Source: JAJRVM01 sp963700515 (GTDB taxonomy: Bacteria > Planctomycetota > Planctomycetia > Pirellulales > Pirellulaceae). From it: DNA of 64,000 bases. A program made the translations under genes and the position numbers. The stretch spans positions 94,706 to 158,705 of the forward strand of contig CAVOXY010000004.1 in the NCBI GenBank assembly GCA_963700515.1, written 5' to 3'. The notes beneath the pieces were generated by a model. It was not told the DNA's origin. It worked only from the letters and a program-made list of their open reading frames with translations, and made no database searches. Positions 56,600 through 64,000 of the stretch are shown here, one piece after another; position 1 is the first letter of the stretch; each line of letters starts with the position of its first letter.

Positions 56600-57850
56600 A
56601 TGTCGACAGATTGGCGGCAGGTACTCGATCAGGCCATTGACCAGCGGTTCGACGAGATGGTACAGCTGCGTCGGCAACTGCACCAGCATCCGGAGGTCTC
56701 TGGTCAGGAGCGCGAAACGAGTCTTTTTTTGTACCAGCGACTGGGAGATGCCGGGCTGGATGTGCGGATGGGCCCCGACGGTCGCGGCGTGATCGCAGAC
56801 ACGCACTTACCAGCGGGGGGGCCTGCCCGAGGGCTACTCGGATTGCGGGCTGACATCGATGCGTTACGCATCCATGACGAAAAGACGGTCGCCTACCGAA
56901 GTCAGGTAGATGGCGTGATGCACGCCTGCGGCCACGACTGCCACACCGCGATCATGGTGACCGCTTTGACGACGCTGTGGCAGCTGAAACAGCTCGATAA
57001 GCTGCCGTGGCCGATCCACCTTCGCGGCATCTTTCAGCCGTCGGAGGAGACGGCTCAGGGAGCTCGCGAAATGGTGTCGGTGGGGGCGATGGAGGGAGTG
57101 CAGGCAATTTTCGCGCTGCATGTCGACCCGACGCGCCGGCTGGGCAAAATCGGCTTGCGCAGTGGGGCGATGACGGCCACCGCGGACGAAATCGAGTTTC
57201 ACATTGTCGGGCGAGGGGGCCATGCGGCTCGACCTCACGAGGCGAGCGATCCGATTGCCGCCGCCGCTCAGTTGGTCAATGCTCTCTATCTGTTCATCCC
57301 TCGTGTGACCGACAGCCGCGATGCGGTGGTCGTGACGATTGGCCAGGTCATCGGTGGACACACGGCGAACGTGATCCCCGAGGAAGTCATTTTGCGGGGG
57401 ACGATTCGGACCTTGGAGCGAGACGTCCGCACGACGACTCTGCGTCACGTTGAGCGATTGGCAGAGGGGATTGGCAGGACGTCGGACACGCGGATCCAGG
57501 TCCGTGCCGGCTCCAGTACCCACTCGGTCGTGAACAATCCGCAGTTGGCCGACTTGCTGCGGCACGTTGTGAAAGATATTTTGGGCCACGACGGCCTGCA
57601 GGAAATCGATCGTCCCAGCATGGGGAGTGAGGATTTTGCCTTCTATCTCGATCGTGCGCCAGGCGTCATGATGCGCCTCGGTTGCACCTCGGATCGTTTT
57701 GGCGGCAGTGCGCTCCATACTCCTTCTTTTGACATTGACGAGGAAGCTCTGCGGATCGGGGCGAAGGTGCTGGCCCGGGCGGCGGTCTACTGGTCGGATC
57801 CTCAGCGGGGCCCGACCTCCAGTGGGAGTACGATGGCGGCCAATCCCTGA
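56600..57850 (+). CDS. M20-family amidohydrolase (hippurate hydrolase-like)
   Basis: 416 residues from ATG 56600; GTG 56585 is also in frame. It is a metal-dependent peptidase/amidase of the IAA-amino acid/hippurate hydrolase group. Metal and catalytic motifs are RRQLHQHPEVSGQE, LGLRADIDAL, MHACGHDCHTAIM (Cys/His), FQPSEETAQGA (catalytic Glu-Glu) and RPSMGSEDFAFYL (Glu-Asp). The dimerisation domain is in the middle. Substrate cannot be told from sequence. The frame is intact, and it is followed by the GCS2 gene after 90 bases. Confidence 0.9.
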   Translation: MSTDWRQVLDQAIDQRFDEMVQLRRQLHQHPEVSGQERETSLFLYQRLGDAGLDVRMGPDGRGVIADTHLPAGGPARGLLGLRADIDALRIHDEKTVAYRSQVDGVMHACGHDCHTAIMVTALTTLWQLKQLDKLPWPIHLRGIFQPSEETAQGAREMVSVGAMEGVQAIFALHVDPTRRLGKIGLRSGAMTATADEIEFHIVGRGGHAARPHEASDPIAAAAQLVNALYLFIPRVTDSRDAVVVTIGQVIGGHTANVIPEEVILRGTIRTLERDVRTTTLRHVERLAEGIGRTSDTRIQVRAGSSTHSVVNNPQLADLLRHVVKDILGHDGLQEIDRPSMGSEDFAFYLDRAPGVMMRLGCTSDRFGGSALHTPSFDIDEEALRIGAKVLARAAVYWSDPQRGPTSSGSTMAANP

Positions 57851-57940
57851 GCGAGTCGTCTTTTACTTACAATTAGTCAGTCCGGCAGAATGCCTTGCCG
57901 CGCAGCGGTGCCACCAGAACGTCGCGAGGAGACCACGGCG

Positions 57941-59074
57941 ATGCAGAAACTGCATTTTCACAGCAACAAACGCCACACGTTGGGGATCGAACTGGAACTG
58001 GGACTGGTCGACGCCCGGACGATGGAATTGTCCAGCTCGATTCATCGTGTGTTGGAGCGATTGCAGGGTTCCGAGAAGGAGTTCAAACCCGAGCTGATGC
58101 AATGTTGCATCGAGATTAATACGGACGTTTGCGAGAATGTGGCGGACGCCGACGCGGATCTGCAGAGCAAGATCGTACGGGTGGAACAGATTACGGACGA
58201 ATTGGGTTTGCGGCTCTGGTGGGGAGCGACGCACCCCTTCTCGCTCTGGAAAGAGCAACGCGTCACGCCCAATGAGCGATACCGTGATCTGGTTGGGCTG
58301 CTGCAGGAGATGGCTCGGCGGCTGGTGACGTTCGGTCTGCACGTGCATGTGGGAGTCGATTCGGGTGACAAGGCGGTGATGATTTGTGATCGCATGATGC
58401 GACATCTCCCCACCCTGTTGGCGCTCACCTGCAGCAGCCCGTTCTGGGAAAGTCGCACCACCGGGCTCCACTCGCACCGCAGCAAGATCATGGAAGGGCT
58501 GCCTACGGCCGGCCTGCCGACTCTGATGCGAAATTGGAGCGAATATGTCTGGCTGGTGAACCACATGGTCGACACGGGGTTTATCAATACGGTGCGGGAG
58601 ATCTGGTGGGATATTCGGCCCCACCATAACTTCGGCACTGTGGAGGTCCGCGTCTGCGACATGCCGGGCGATTTGGCCGACGTGCTGGGAGTGGCTGCCT
58701 TGACGCAGTGCCTCATCAAAGCGCTTTCCGACAACATTGACGAGGGAACGTATCAGCACGATTGCCACCCGATGATGGTCCGCCAGAACAAATGGCGTGC
58801 CTGCCGCTTCGGACGTGCGGCATCGATGGTCAACACGTACACGTTTGAGGTGCAGCGAGTCTCTCAGGTGGTTGTCGAACTAGTGGAACGTCTGCGGCCC
58901 CATGCACGACAGCTGGGGTGTATTCCCTACCTGGAGCATGTGCTGGACATGGCCCACTCACCAGCCTGGTCCGATATCCAGATAAAAGCCCTTGACGAAA
59001 CGAATGATCGCGCGGAAGTAGTGCGACGACTCAGTGCCCTGTCGCGGATCAGCCAACCTCGGCGGGATGAGTAG
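57941..59074 (+). CDS. Glutamate-cysteine ligase-like carboxylate-amine ligase (GCS2/YbdK)
   Basis: 377 residues from ATG 57941 with AGGAG 10 bases upstream. Motifs of the GCS2 family are TLGIELELGLVD (ATP/metal acidic strand), FKPELMQCCIEINT, GLHVHVGVDSGDKAV, and NFGTVEVRVCDMPGDLADV. The family includes glutamate-cysteine ligases and uncharacterised carboxylate-amine ligases; no glutathione synthetase is adjacent, so the product is uncertain. The stop codon lies inside the heptamer repeat that follows. Confidence 0.87.
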   Translation: MQKLHFHSNKRHTLGIELELGLVDARTMELSSSIHRVLERLQGSEKEFKPELMQCCIEINTDVCENVADADADLQSKIVRVEQITDELGLRLWWGATHPFSLWKEQRVTPNERYRDLVGLLQEMARRLVTFGLHVHVGVDSGDKAVMICDRMMRHLPTLLALTCSSPFWESRTTGLHSHRSKIMEGLPTAGLPTLMRNWSEYVWLVNHMVDTGFINTVREIWWDIRPHHNFGTVEVRVCDMPGDLADVLGVAALTQCLIKALSDNIDEGTYQHDCHPMMVRQNKWRACRFGRAASMVNTYTFEVQRVSQVVVELVERLRPHARQLGCIPYLEHVLDMAHSPAWSDIQIKALDETNDRAEVVRRLSALSRISQPRRDE

Positions 59075-59120
59075 TGAGTAGTGAGGTGAGTAGTGAGTAG
59101 TGAGTAGTGAGTAGTGAGGT
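59069..59120. repeat. Heptamer tandem repeat at the end of the GCS2 gene
   Basis: Pattern (gagtagt)2-gaggt-(gagtagt)4-gaggt from 59069 to 59120. The first unit supplies the last Glu codon and the TAG stop of the ligase gene. It lies between two convergent genes. Confidence 0.88.
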
Positions 59121-59135
59121 AGCGAGGCGGGACGT

Positions 59136-59933
59136 TCAAGGGCAGCCGAACAGGATGCGGGCATTCGACGTGGTTTGTTCGGCGAAGGCTGCCAGGGTCA
59201 CGCCGCGCGATTCGGCCAGGCACTCGGCAGTGTGGACGATCCGTGAGGGTTCATTGGGCCGCTGTCCGCGAAAGGGATGAGGAGTCAAGTAGGGTGAATC
59301 GGTTTCGATCAGAATGCGGTCGAGGGGCATGGCGGCCGCGATGGCTCGCAACTCGTCGGACTTCTTAAAGGTCACCATTCCAGCGAAGCTGATATGGAGC
59401 CCGAGTTCCAGGCACTGCCGGGCCGTTTCCAGATCGCCCGTGAACGAGTGCATGACACCCCGCAGGGACCCGCGGTCGCCTGCGGCCCGCAGCATTTCGA
59501 TCGTCGCTTCCCCGCAATCGCGCATGTGCACGATGAAGGGCAAATCCAAGTGTTGGGCGAGTCGCAGGTGCCGCTCGAAGAGTTCGCGTTGTAGTTCAAA
59601 CGGGGTGAAGTCCCAGTATTGATCCAATCCCGTTTCGCCGATCGCGCGCACCTTGGGGTGAGACGCCAGCTCGACGACACGCTGCCAATCGTCGGGAGTT
59701 GCCTCGCCGCCATGATTCGGCTGGATACCGACGGCCGCATAGACCTGCGGCCAGCGCTCGGCCAGGGCCACTGTCGCGGCACTCGATGCGGCGGTCGTGC
59801 CAACCGCGAGAATCGTGGCGACTCCAGCTCGCGCCGCCCGCTGCAGCAGGTCGTCGAGGCCATCCTGGAACTGTTCGTCATCCAGGTGGGCATGCGTATC
59901 GAACAGCTCGATCGTGGAGGTCGGCGGATTCAT
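59136..59933 (-). CDS. tatD: TatD-family metal-dependent hydrolase
   Basis: 265 residues from ATG 59933, intact. TIM-barrel hydrolase motifs are LFDTHAHLDDEQF (first metal His pair), AIGETGLDQYWD (Glu), HMRDCGEATIEML, GVMHSFTGDLETA and LIETDSPYLTPHPFRGQ (Asp). TatD enzymes act as DNases or quality-control hydrolases. The start overlaps the stop of the upstream small gene by 4 bases (ATGA), so the two are coupled. The 3' end is 15 bases from the heptamer repeat. Confidence 0.93.
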   Translation of the reverse strand: MNPPTSTIELFDTHAHLDDEQFQDGLDDLLQRAARAGVATILAVGTTAASSAATVALAERWPQVYAAVGIQPNHGGEATPDDWQRVVELASHPKVRAIGETGLDQYWDFTPFELQRELFERHLRLAQHLDLPFIVHMRDCGEATIEMLRAAGDRGSLRGVMHSFTGDLETARQCLELGLHISFAGMVTFKKSDELRAIAAAMPLDRILIETDSPYLTPHPFRGQRPNEPSRIVHTAECLAESRGVTLAAFAEQTTSNARILFGCP

Positions 59934-60370
59934 GCCGATAATCGCAACCTATCGCTGCCAAGTTCGTTCAGGGAATCGAGATGTGCCTTGGCGACCCCCA
60001 GCGATTCTTGCGTGAAGGACTGCGCCAGCGACGCGCGAGGGAGCTCGTCAATGCTCTTTTCGATCGCTTCGATCGTCCGCTCCTGATATTGAATCAGCTC
60101 AGCCCACATGAACTGCGAGGAGAGATCGTGAAAGGTGTCAAACCGCGCCGGGAACTTGCCCGCGGCGAGTCTGCCACCGCACTCCACGATCAGCTTCCCA
60201 AAACCGTCCGCCAGTCGCTGTTGGTCACGGACAATATCGCACAGCAACTGGGCTCCCTTGGCATCTTCGTCCCGCCACCAGGGTGGGGCAAAAGCCAGAT
60301 GGCTGGGAAGCGAATAGTGGTGAATGACCCAGAGGCGGTTGAGGACTGCGCAGGTGGCATTGGTGTTCAC
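59930..60370 (-). CDS. Small helical (ferritin-like?) hypothetical protein
   Basis: 146 residues from ATG 60370. It is helix-rich, with SHLAFAPPWWRDEDAKGAQL at the start, a bundle-like CDIVRDQQRLADGFGKLIVE, and FHDLSSQFMWAELIQYQERT later. No signal peptide. The spacing of Glu, Asp and His resembles ferritin-like bundles but a metal site is not proven. It overlaps tatD by 4 bases and follows nuoN-nuoM on the same strand, 22 bases after nuoN. Confidence 0.7.
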   Translation of the reverse strand: MNTNATCAVLNRLWVIHHYSLPSHLAFAPPWWRDEDAKGAQLLCDIVRDQQRLADGFGKLIVECGGRLAAGKFPARFDTFHDLSSQFMWAELIQYQERTIEAIEKSIDELPRASLAQSFTQESLGVAKAHLDSLNELGSDRLRLSA

Positions 60371-60391
60371 AGGTTTGTCTCTCCGTCCAAA

Positions 60392-62212
60392 CTAGGCGAA
60401 TAGTGACCGAGTGGCAGCGATCGCCACGGCATTAAGCCACTCCCACCCCAGGATCAGCAAAGCTGTGGGGAGAGTCAACAACAAGATATACAGGCCATGC
60501 AGGGATAGAAGGGGGAAGGCAACGGACGCAGGTGACTCCGCTTCCGGAGCCATGGTCATGAGTCTCACCACGCGTAGATAGTAAAAAAGGCTGATGGCGG
60601 TGTTCAGTCCGCCAAGGAGCAGCAACACCATCAAGTAAGCGGCGCCGGTCGCGCGAAACGCGTCCGTCAAAGCGGCGAAGACGGCAAATTTCCCCAGGAA
60701 ACCGGAGAGTGGTGGCAAGCCGACGAGTCCCAGCAGGATCAATGAAAAACAGATGGCGATGCCGGGGCAGCAGCGGAGCAAGCCGGCGTAGTCCGCGATC
60801 TGCTCGCTTTGCATGCGATTACGCAGCAGTGCCACGATCACGAAGGCCCCCAAGTTCATAAAGACATACACCGAGACGTAGATCACCAGCGAGGCGGCGG
60901 CCAGCTGGGCGTCTTGGGGGGAACTGGCGAGCAGCTCCAACATTGGCGGGATAGCCATCATCATGTAGCCCGCATGGGCAATCGTTGAATAGGCCAACAT
61001 CCGCTTGATGTTCGTTTGCCCATAGGCAGCCAGATTGCCGAACGTGCACGTAATGATGGCCAAGAGCGCGATCAGCCTGCTGACGAAATATCGGAAACGG
61101 CCCAGATGCGCGTTGTCGGTCGAAATCGTGGAAGAAACGGACACCACGGATAGACCGGAGGGGCCCGCTGCATCCGCTGACACCAGCGGTGGGGCGGCGG
61201 AATCGGGGATCGAGAACAGGCCGTTCTCTCGAATTCCACTCCCCTGCAACGGCATCGCCGAGAGTGCCTTGACGCCATCCAACCTTTCGCCTGGGTGAAC
61301 GCCTTCCGGGGGGACCCAGCCGACCCCGATCGCGACCCGCAACAGTAGCGCCAGGGCTGCCCCCTTCGAAGCCACACTCAGAAAGCCGCCAATCTCCGCC
61401 GTGGCACCTTCAAATACATCCGGACACCAAAAATGGAACGGGACCGCCGACAGCTTAAAGGCTAATCCCACGGCAATCATCAAGGTTGCCAGAGTCAGCA
61501 CCATCCATTGCGACGCACTCATGCTCGGCAGCATGTGGGACAAGTTCAATGCCACCGTCGGCAGGTGGACCGCGTTGACCAGCCCGGCCAGTAGGCTAAT
61601 GCCGTAGAGCATGATCCCTGCGGCGCCCGCCCCATAGACGGCGTATTTCAAAGCGGCCTCACTTCCCAATCGCTCGCGTTTCACGAGACCTGCCAGGACA
61701 TAGCAGGGGACGCTGGCCATTTCGATCGCCATGAATACCATGAGCAAATGGTTGGCGGAAACCATCAGGCAGAAGCCGAGCGTGGCACCCATGAGCAAAA
61801 CGTAGATGTCGGGTCCGTCCTCCTTTTCAGGCACTCCCGAAAGGCTGGTGAATGCGACGAACAAAGCGAGGAAAGCGAGCAGCAAGCCGCGCATGAAGAC
61901 CGAAAACCCGTCGTAGACCAGCATCCCGGTGAAGATTTCCATCCGCTGGCAAGCAACGCTATTCGTAACCAGTTGCCAGGGGGCGACAAAATAGAGGGCC
62001 ACCAGGCTGCCCAACAGCGCGATCCACGCTGTGTTGATGCGGCGGCCCCAGCCAGGCAGTTTCACCAACAGGACCAGCACAATCGCAGCGCAGATAGTGA
62101 TTTCCGGCAGAAATACACCCAGACTCGAGTCTGTTGTGAAACGCCAGAAGCCCGCCTCCGGCGGACCCTTTGTGTCAATGATCAGTTGGCTGACCAGGTC
62201 GTGCAGATTCAC
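60392..62212 (-). CDS. nuoN: NADH-quinone oxidoreductase subunit N
   Basis: 606 residues, intact, with about fourteen membrane helices of the proton-pumping antiporter-like family. Conserved parts are AIEMASVPCYVLAGLVKRER (helix 5 Glu), LAFKLSAVPFHFWCPDVFEGA (helix 7 Lys), YGQTNIKRMLAYSTIAHAGY (helix 8-9 Lys) and SLILLGLVGLPPLSGFLGKF. It is longer than usual (about 485) because of a hydrophilic insert at residues 300-370, rich in Ser, Pro and Gly. NuoN is part of the complex I membrane arm, and it lies downstream of nuoM as in nuo operons. Confidence 0.93.
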   Translation of the reverse strand: MNLHDLVSQLIIDTKGPPEAGFWRFTTDSSLGVFLPEITICAAIVLVLLVKLPGWGRRINTAWIALLGSLVALYFVAPWQLVTNSVACQRMEIFTGMLVYDGFSVFMRGLLLAFLALFVAFTSLSGVPEKEDGPDIYVLLMGATLGFCLMVSANHLLMVFMAIEMASVPCYVLAGLVKRERLGSEAALKYAVYGAGAAGIMLYGISLLAGLVNAVHLPTVALNLSHMLPSMSASQWMVLTLATLMIAVGLAFKLSAVPFHFWCPDVFEGATAEIGGFLSVASKGAALALLLRVAIGVGWVPPEGVHPGERLDGVKALSAMPLQGSGIRENGLFSIPDSAAPPLVSADAAGPSGLSVVSVSSTISTDNAHLGRFRYFVSRLIALLAIITCTFGNLAAYGQTNIKRMLAYSTIAHAGYMMMAIPPMLELLASSPQDAQLAAASLVIYVSVYVFMNLGAFVIVALLRNRMQSEQIADYAGLLRCCPGIAICFSLILLGLVGLPPLSGFLGKFAVFAALTDAFRATGAAYLMVLLLLGGLNTAISLFYYLRVVRLMTMAPEAESPASVAFPLLSLHGLYILLLTLPTALLILGWEWLNAVAIAATRSLFA

Positions 62213-62271
62213 TGGAATACCTTCTCGTTGTATCGATCTCGAGCGACCGGGCTATTCAAGGGGATCAGCCG

Positions 62272-62476
62272 GTAGCTGAGCCCGCCAAGGGCTCAGCCGC
62301 CAAGGGCTCAGCCGCCAAGGGCTCAGCCGCCAATGGCTCAGCCGCCGGGCTCAGCCGCCGGGCTCGCGGCGTCTGGCGCCGCGGTTCAAGCTACGGCCGC
62401 TAACGCCGTCGTCTGAAGCCTGGCGGCTTCAGCTACGGCCGCTTCCTTCGTCTGAAGCCTGGCGGCTTCAGCTACG
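62272..62476. repeat. GTAG-hairpin (REP-like) cluster at the nuoM 3' end
   Basis: A plus-oriented unit has GTAG (62272-62275) and the palindrome ctgagccc, loop gccaa, gggctcag (62276-62296). About five 15-base copies of ccaagggctcagccg-type sequence follow to 62375. Then come a degenerate unit ending in CTAC (62391-62394) and two identical minus-oriented units (62413-62432 and 62452-62471: ctgaagcc, loop tggc, ggcttcag), each followed by CTACG. The last two are 39 bases apart, so they stay in frame with nuoM. Stem bases differ from the 5.2 kb array but remain paired. Confidence 0.9.
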
Positions 62477-64000
62477 GCCGCGTGACCCGAGAGCGACGTG
62501 TCTGCTTCCTCTTGCGGTTTGCTTTGCGAAGTCGCCAGTTGCGGCTCCTTGACGGTCTTCGTCCACTGGGCGAGGCTCTCGACCTGCCGATCCACGGTAC
62601 GATCCATGAACTGTAGCACAAAGGTATGCGGGAATACCCCCAGCAGAATGGCGAGCACGAACAGCACACCGGCAATCGTGTTTTCACGGGCGCTGCTCGG
62701 GACCAGCGATTCTTCGTGAGGGCCGTGATACTCGGTGCCCAGGTAGACTCGCTGAATGGCCCAGAGAATGTACCCGGCGGTCAGGATGACGACCGATGCC
62801 GCAATGATCGCCAGGGTGTAGCTGAAATTCCAGACGGAAAGGACCACAAACGCCTCGCCAATGAAACCACACAGGCCAGGCAGGCCGAGCGCGGCGAAGA
62901 AGATACCGATCGACAAGGCGGTGTAGACCGGCATTTTCCCGAACAGCCCGCCGAATTCGTTCAGATTGCGGTGATGCACACGGTCGTAGACGACGCCGAC
63001 CATAAAGAACATGCCAGCCGAGCTGATGCCGTGCGCGATCATCTGGAACATGGCCCCTTTGACCCCCATGTTCCAGTAATCAGGATTGAAAGCGTTGCCC
63101 GCTGCAACCGACCAGACGCCCAGTCCGAGTACTACGTAGCCCATGTGGCTGACCGAGCTGTAGGCCACCATCCGTTTGAAATCGGTTTGAGCCAAGGCGG
63201 CGAAGGCTCCATACACCATGCTCACAACACCGATGCCGCAGACGAGGTAGGCAAAGTCAAATCCACCATGCGGGCAGATCGGATAGCAGATGCGGATGAT
63301 ACCGTAGCCACCCATCTTCAGCAGGACGCCCGCCAGGATCATGGAGATCGGTGTGGGAGCTTCCACATGCGCGTCGGGCAACCATGTGTGCAACGGCACC
63401 GAAGGAACCTTAATGATGAACCCGACAAACAACAGCAGAAACGCCCACCTCTGCCACTGCGGGCTGAACGCGTCCGTGTGCTGTCCCATGGCGGCTAAGG
63501 CCAGGATGTTGAACGTATGCAATGGTTGGCCGCCGTTCGTCGGATCTTCCCGCAGTTTCTCTGTGGCTGCTTTCGAAATATGCAGATCAGCCCAGACAAT
63601 CGTGGCTTCTGCCGTCGGGTCATCCAAGTTGGACAGCTCGGCAACTTTCCGTCAAATCGCTCGCGAAATACAGCATCAGGATGGCGACCAGCATGAACAC
63701 GCCGCCGACCAGCGTGTACAGAAAAAACTTGATAGCCGCATACTCGCGCCGGGGGCCACCCCAGACCCCGATCAAGAAGTACATCGGCAAGAGCATGACT
63801 TCCCAGAAGATGAAGAAGAGGAAGAAGTCGAGCGAGACGAATACTCCCAGCATCGCGGTTTCAAGAATCAGGAACAGGATGCAATAAGCCTTCACATACT
63901 TCGTTACCGACCAGCTGGCCGCCATCGCCAGCAAGCAGACCAGCGTGGTCAGCAGTACAAGTGGCAGGCTGATGCCATCGATGCCCATCGAATAGGAGAT
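62386..64000 (-). CDS. nuoM: NADH-quinone oxidoreductase subunit M, 5' partial and frameshifted
   Basis: The gene continues beyond the window end; the first visible residues are ISYSMGIDGISLPLVLL, so roughly 80-100 N-terminal residues are missing. Membrane antiporter motifs are IFWEVMLLPMYFLIGVWGG (helix 5 Glu), IKVPSVPLHTWLPDAHVEAP (helix 7 Lys), AQTDFKRMVAYSSVSHMGY and FIGEAFVVLS. One extra base near 63630-63640 (after TGC) splits it between LTESC and ELSNLDDPTAEAT. The last 34 or so residues (AAVAEAARLQT twice) and the stop codon are encoded by REP-like repeats. It pumps protons in complex I. Confidence 0.92.

Overview
The window looks like Planctomycetota, probably Pirellulales-like. Grounds are the protein content seen directly: a long flagellin and filament-junction cluster with fliW and csrA, a planctomycete-type ECF sigma factor followed by a Ser/Thr kinase, a neutral-ceramidase-like protein, an LptF/G permease, FG-GAP, HAF and TPR proteins, and a BlaI/BlaR pair whose BlaR carries a secretin-like tail. 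The assignment comes from family knowledge, not a database search.

Layout. 1-3.9 kb: ceramidase-like (cut by the window edge), UroD/corrinoid-methyltransferase-like and a secreted thioredoxin-fold protein. 4-6.8 kb: LptF/G permease and a PLP aminotransferase on the minus strand, separated by an array of GTAG-hairpin repeats. 7.3-16.3 kb: comF, DUF502, hemC and a compact biotin operon bioB-A-F-G-C-D. 16.4-26.6 kb: an accessory zone with a sialidase-like protein, FG-GAP remnants, an Rpn nuclease remnant, a Uma2 nuclease, a RAYT-type HUH transposase, and blaI-blaR with a clear promoter/operator. 26.7-29 kb: a broken propeller/toroid protein. 29.5-47.8 kb: flagellar genes flgF, flgG, flgA, flgH, flgI, flgJ-flgN, flgK, flgL, fliW, csrA, fliC, fliD, fliS, with a sigma-54 promoter candidate in front and a sigma-28 candidate before fliC. 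48.3-53.4 kb: MqnD-like, ECF sigma, kinase, TPR. 53.4-56.5 kb: a DUF104-PIN toxin-antitoxin pair bracketed by two copies of a structured repeat, then HAF-repeat proteins. 56.6-64 kb: M20 amidohydrolase, GCS2 ligase, TatD, a small helical protein, nuoN and the 3' part of nuoM.

The most distinctive signal is a family of short palindromes, each with GTAG at the 5' foot of a hairpin, in arrays at 5.2 and 62.3 kb. Stem bases differ between copies but stay paired, and copies occur in both orientations. That is the architecture of REP/BIME elements mobilised by RAYT transposases, and a RAYT-type gene sits in the same window. These elements also supply the stop codon of the aminotransferase and the last codons of NuoM.

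A second global feature is the number of interrupted conserved genes. About 20 breaks are explained by one extra base; a few need a 2-base insertion or 1-base loss, and bioC has one in-frame TAG. Several genes are essential or belong to one working flagellum, so sequence or assembly error is the likeliest cause. Broken genes are therefore annotated across their full span.
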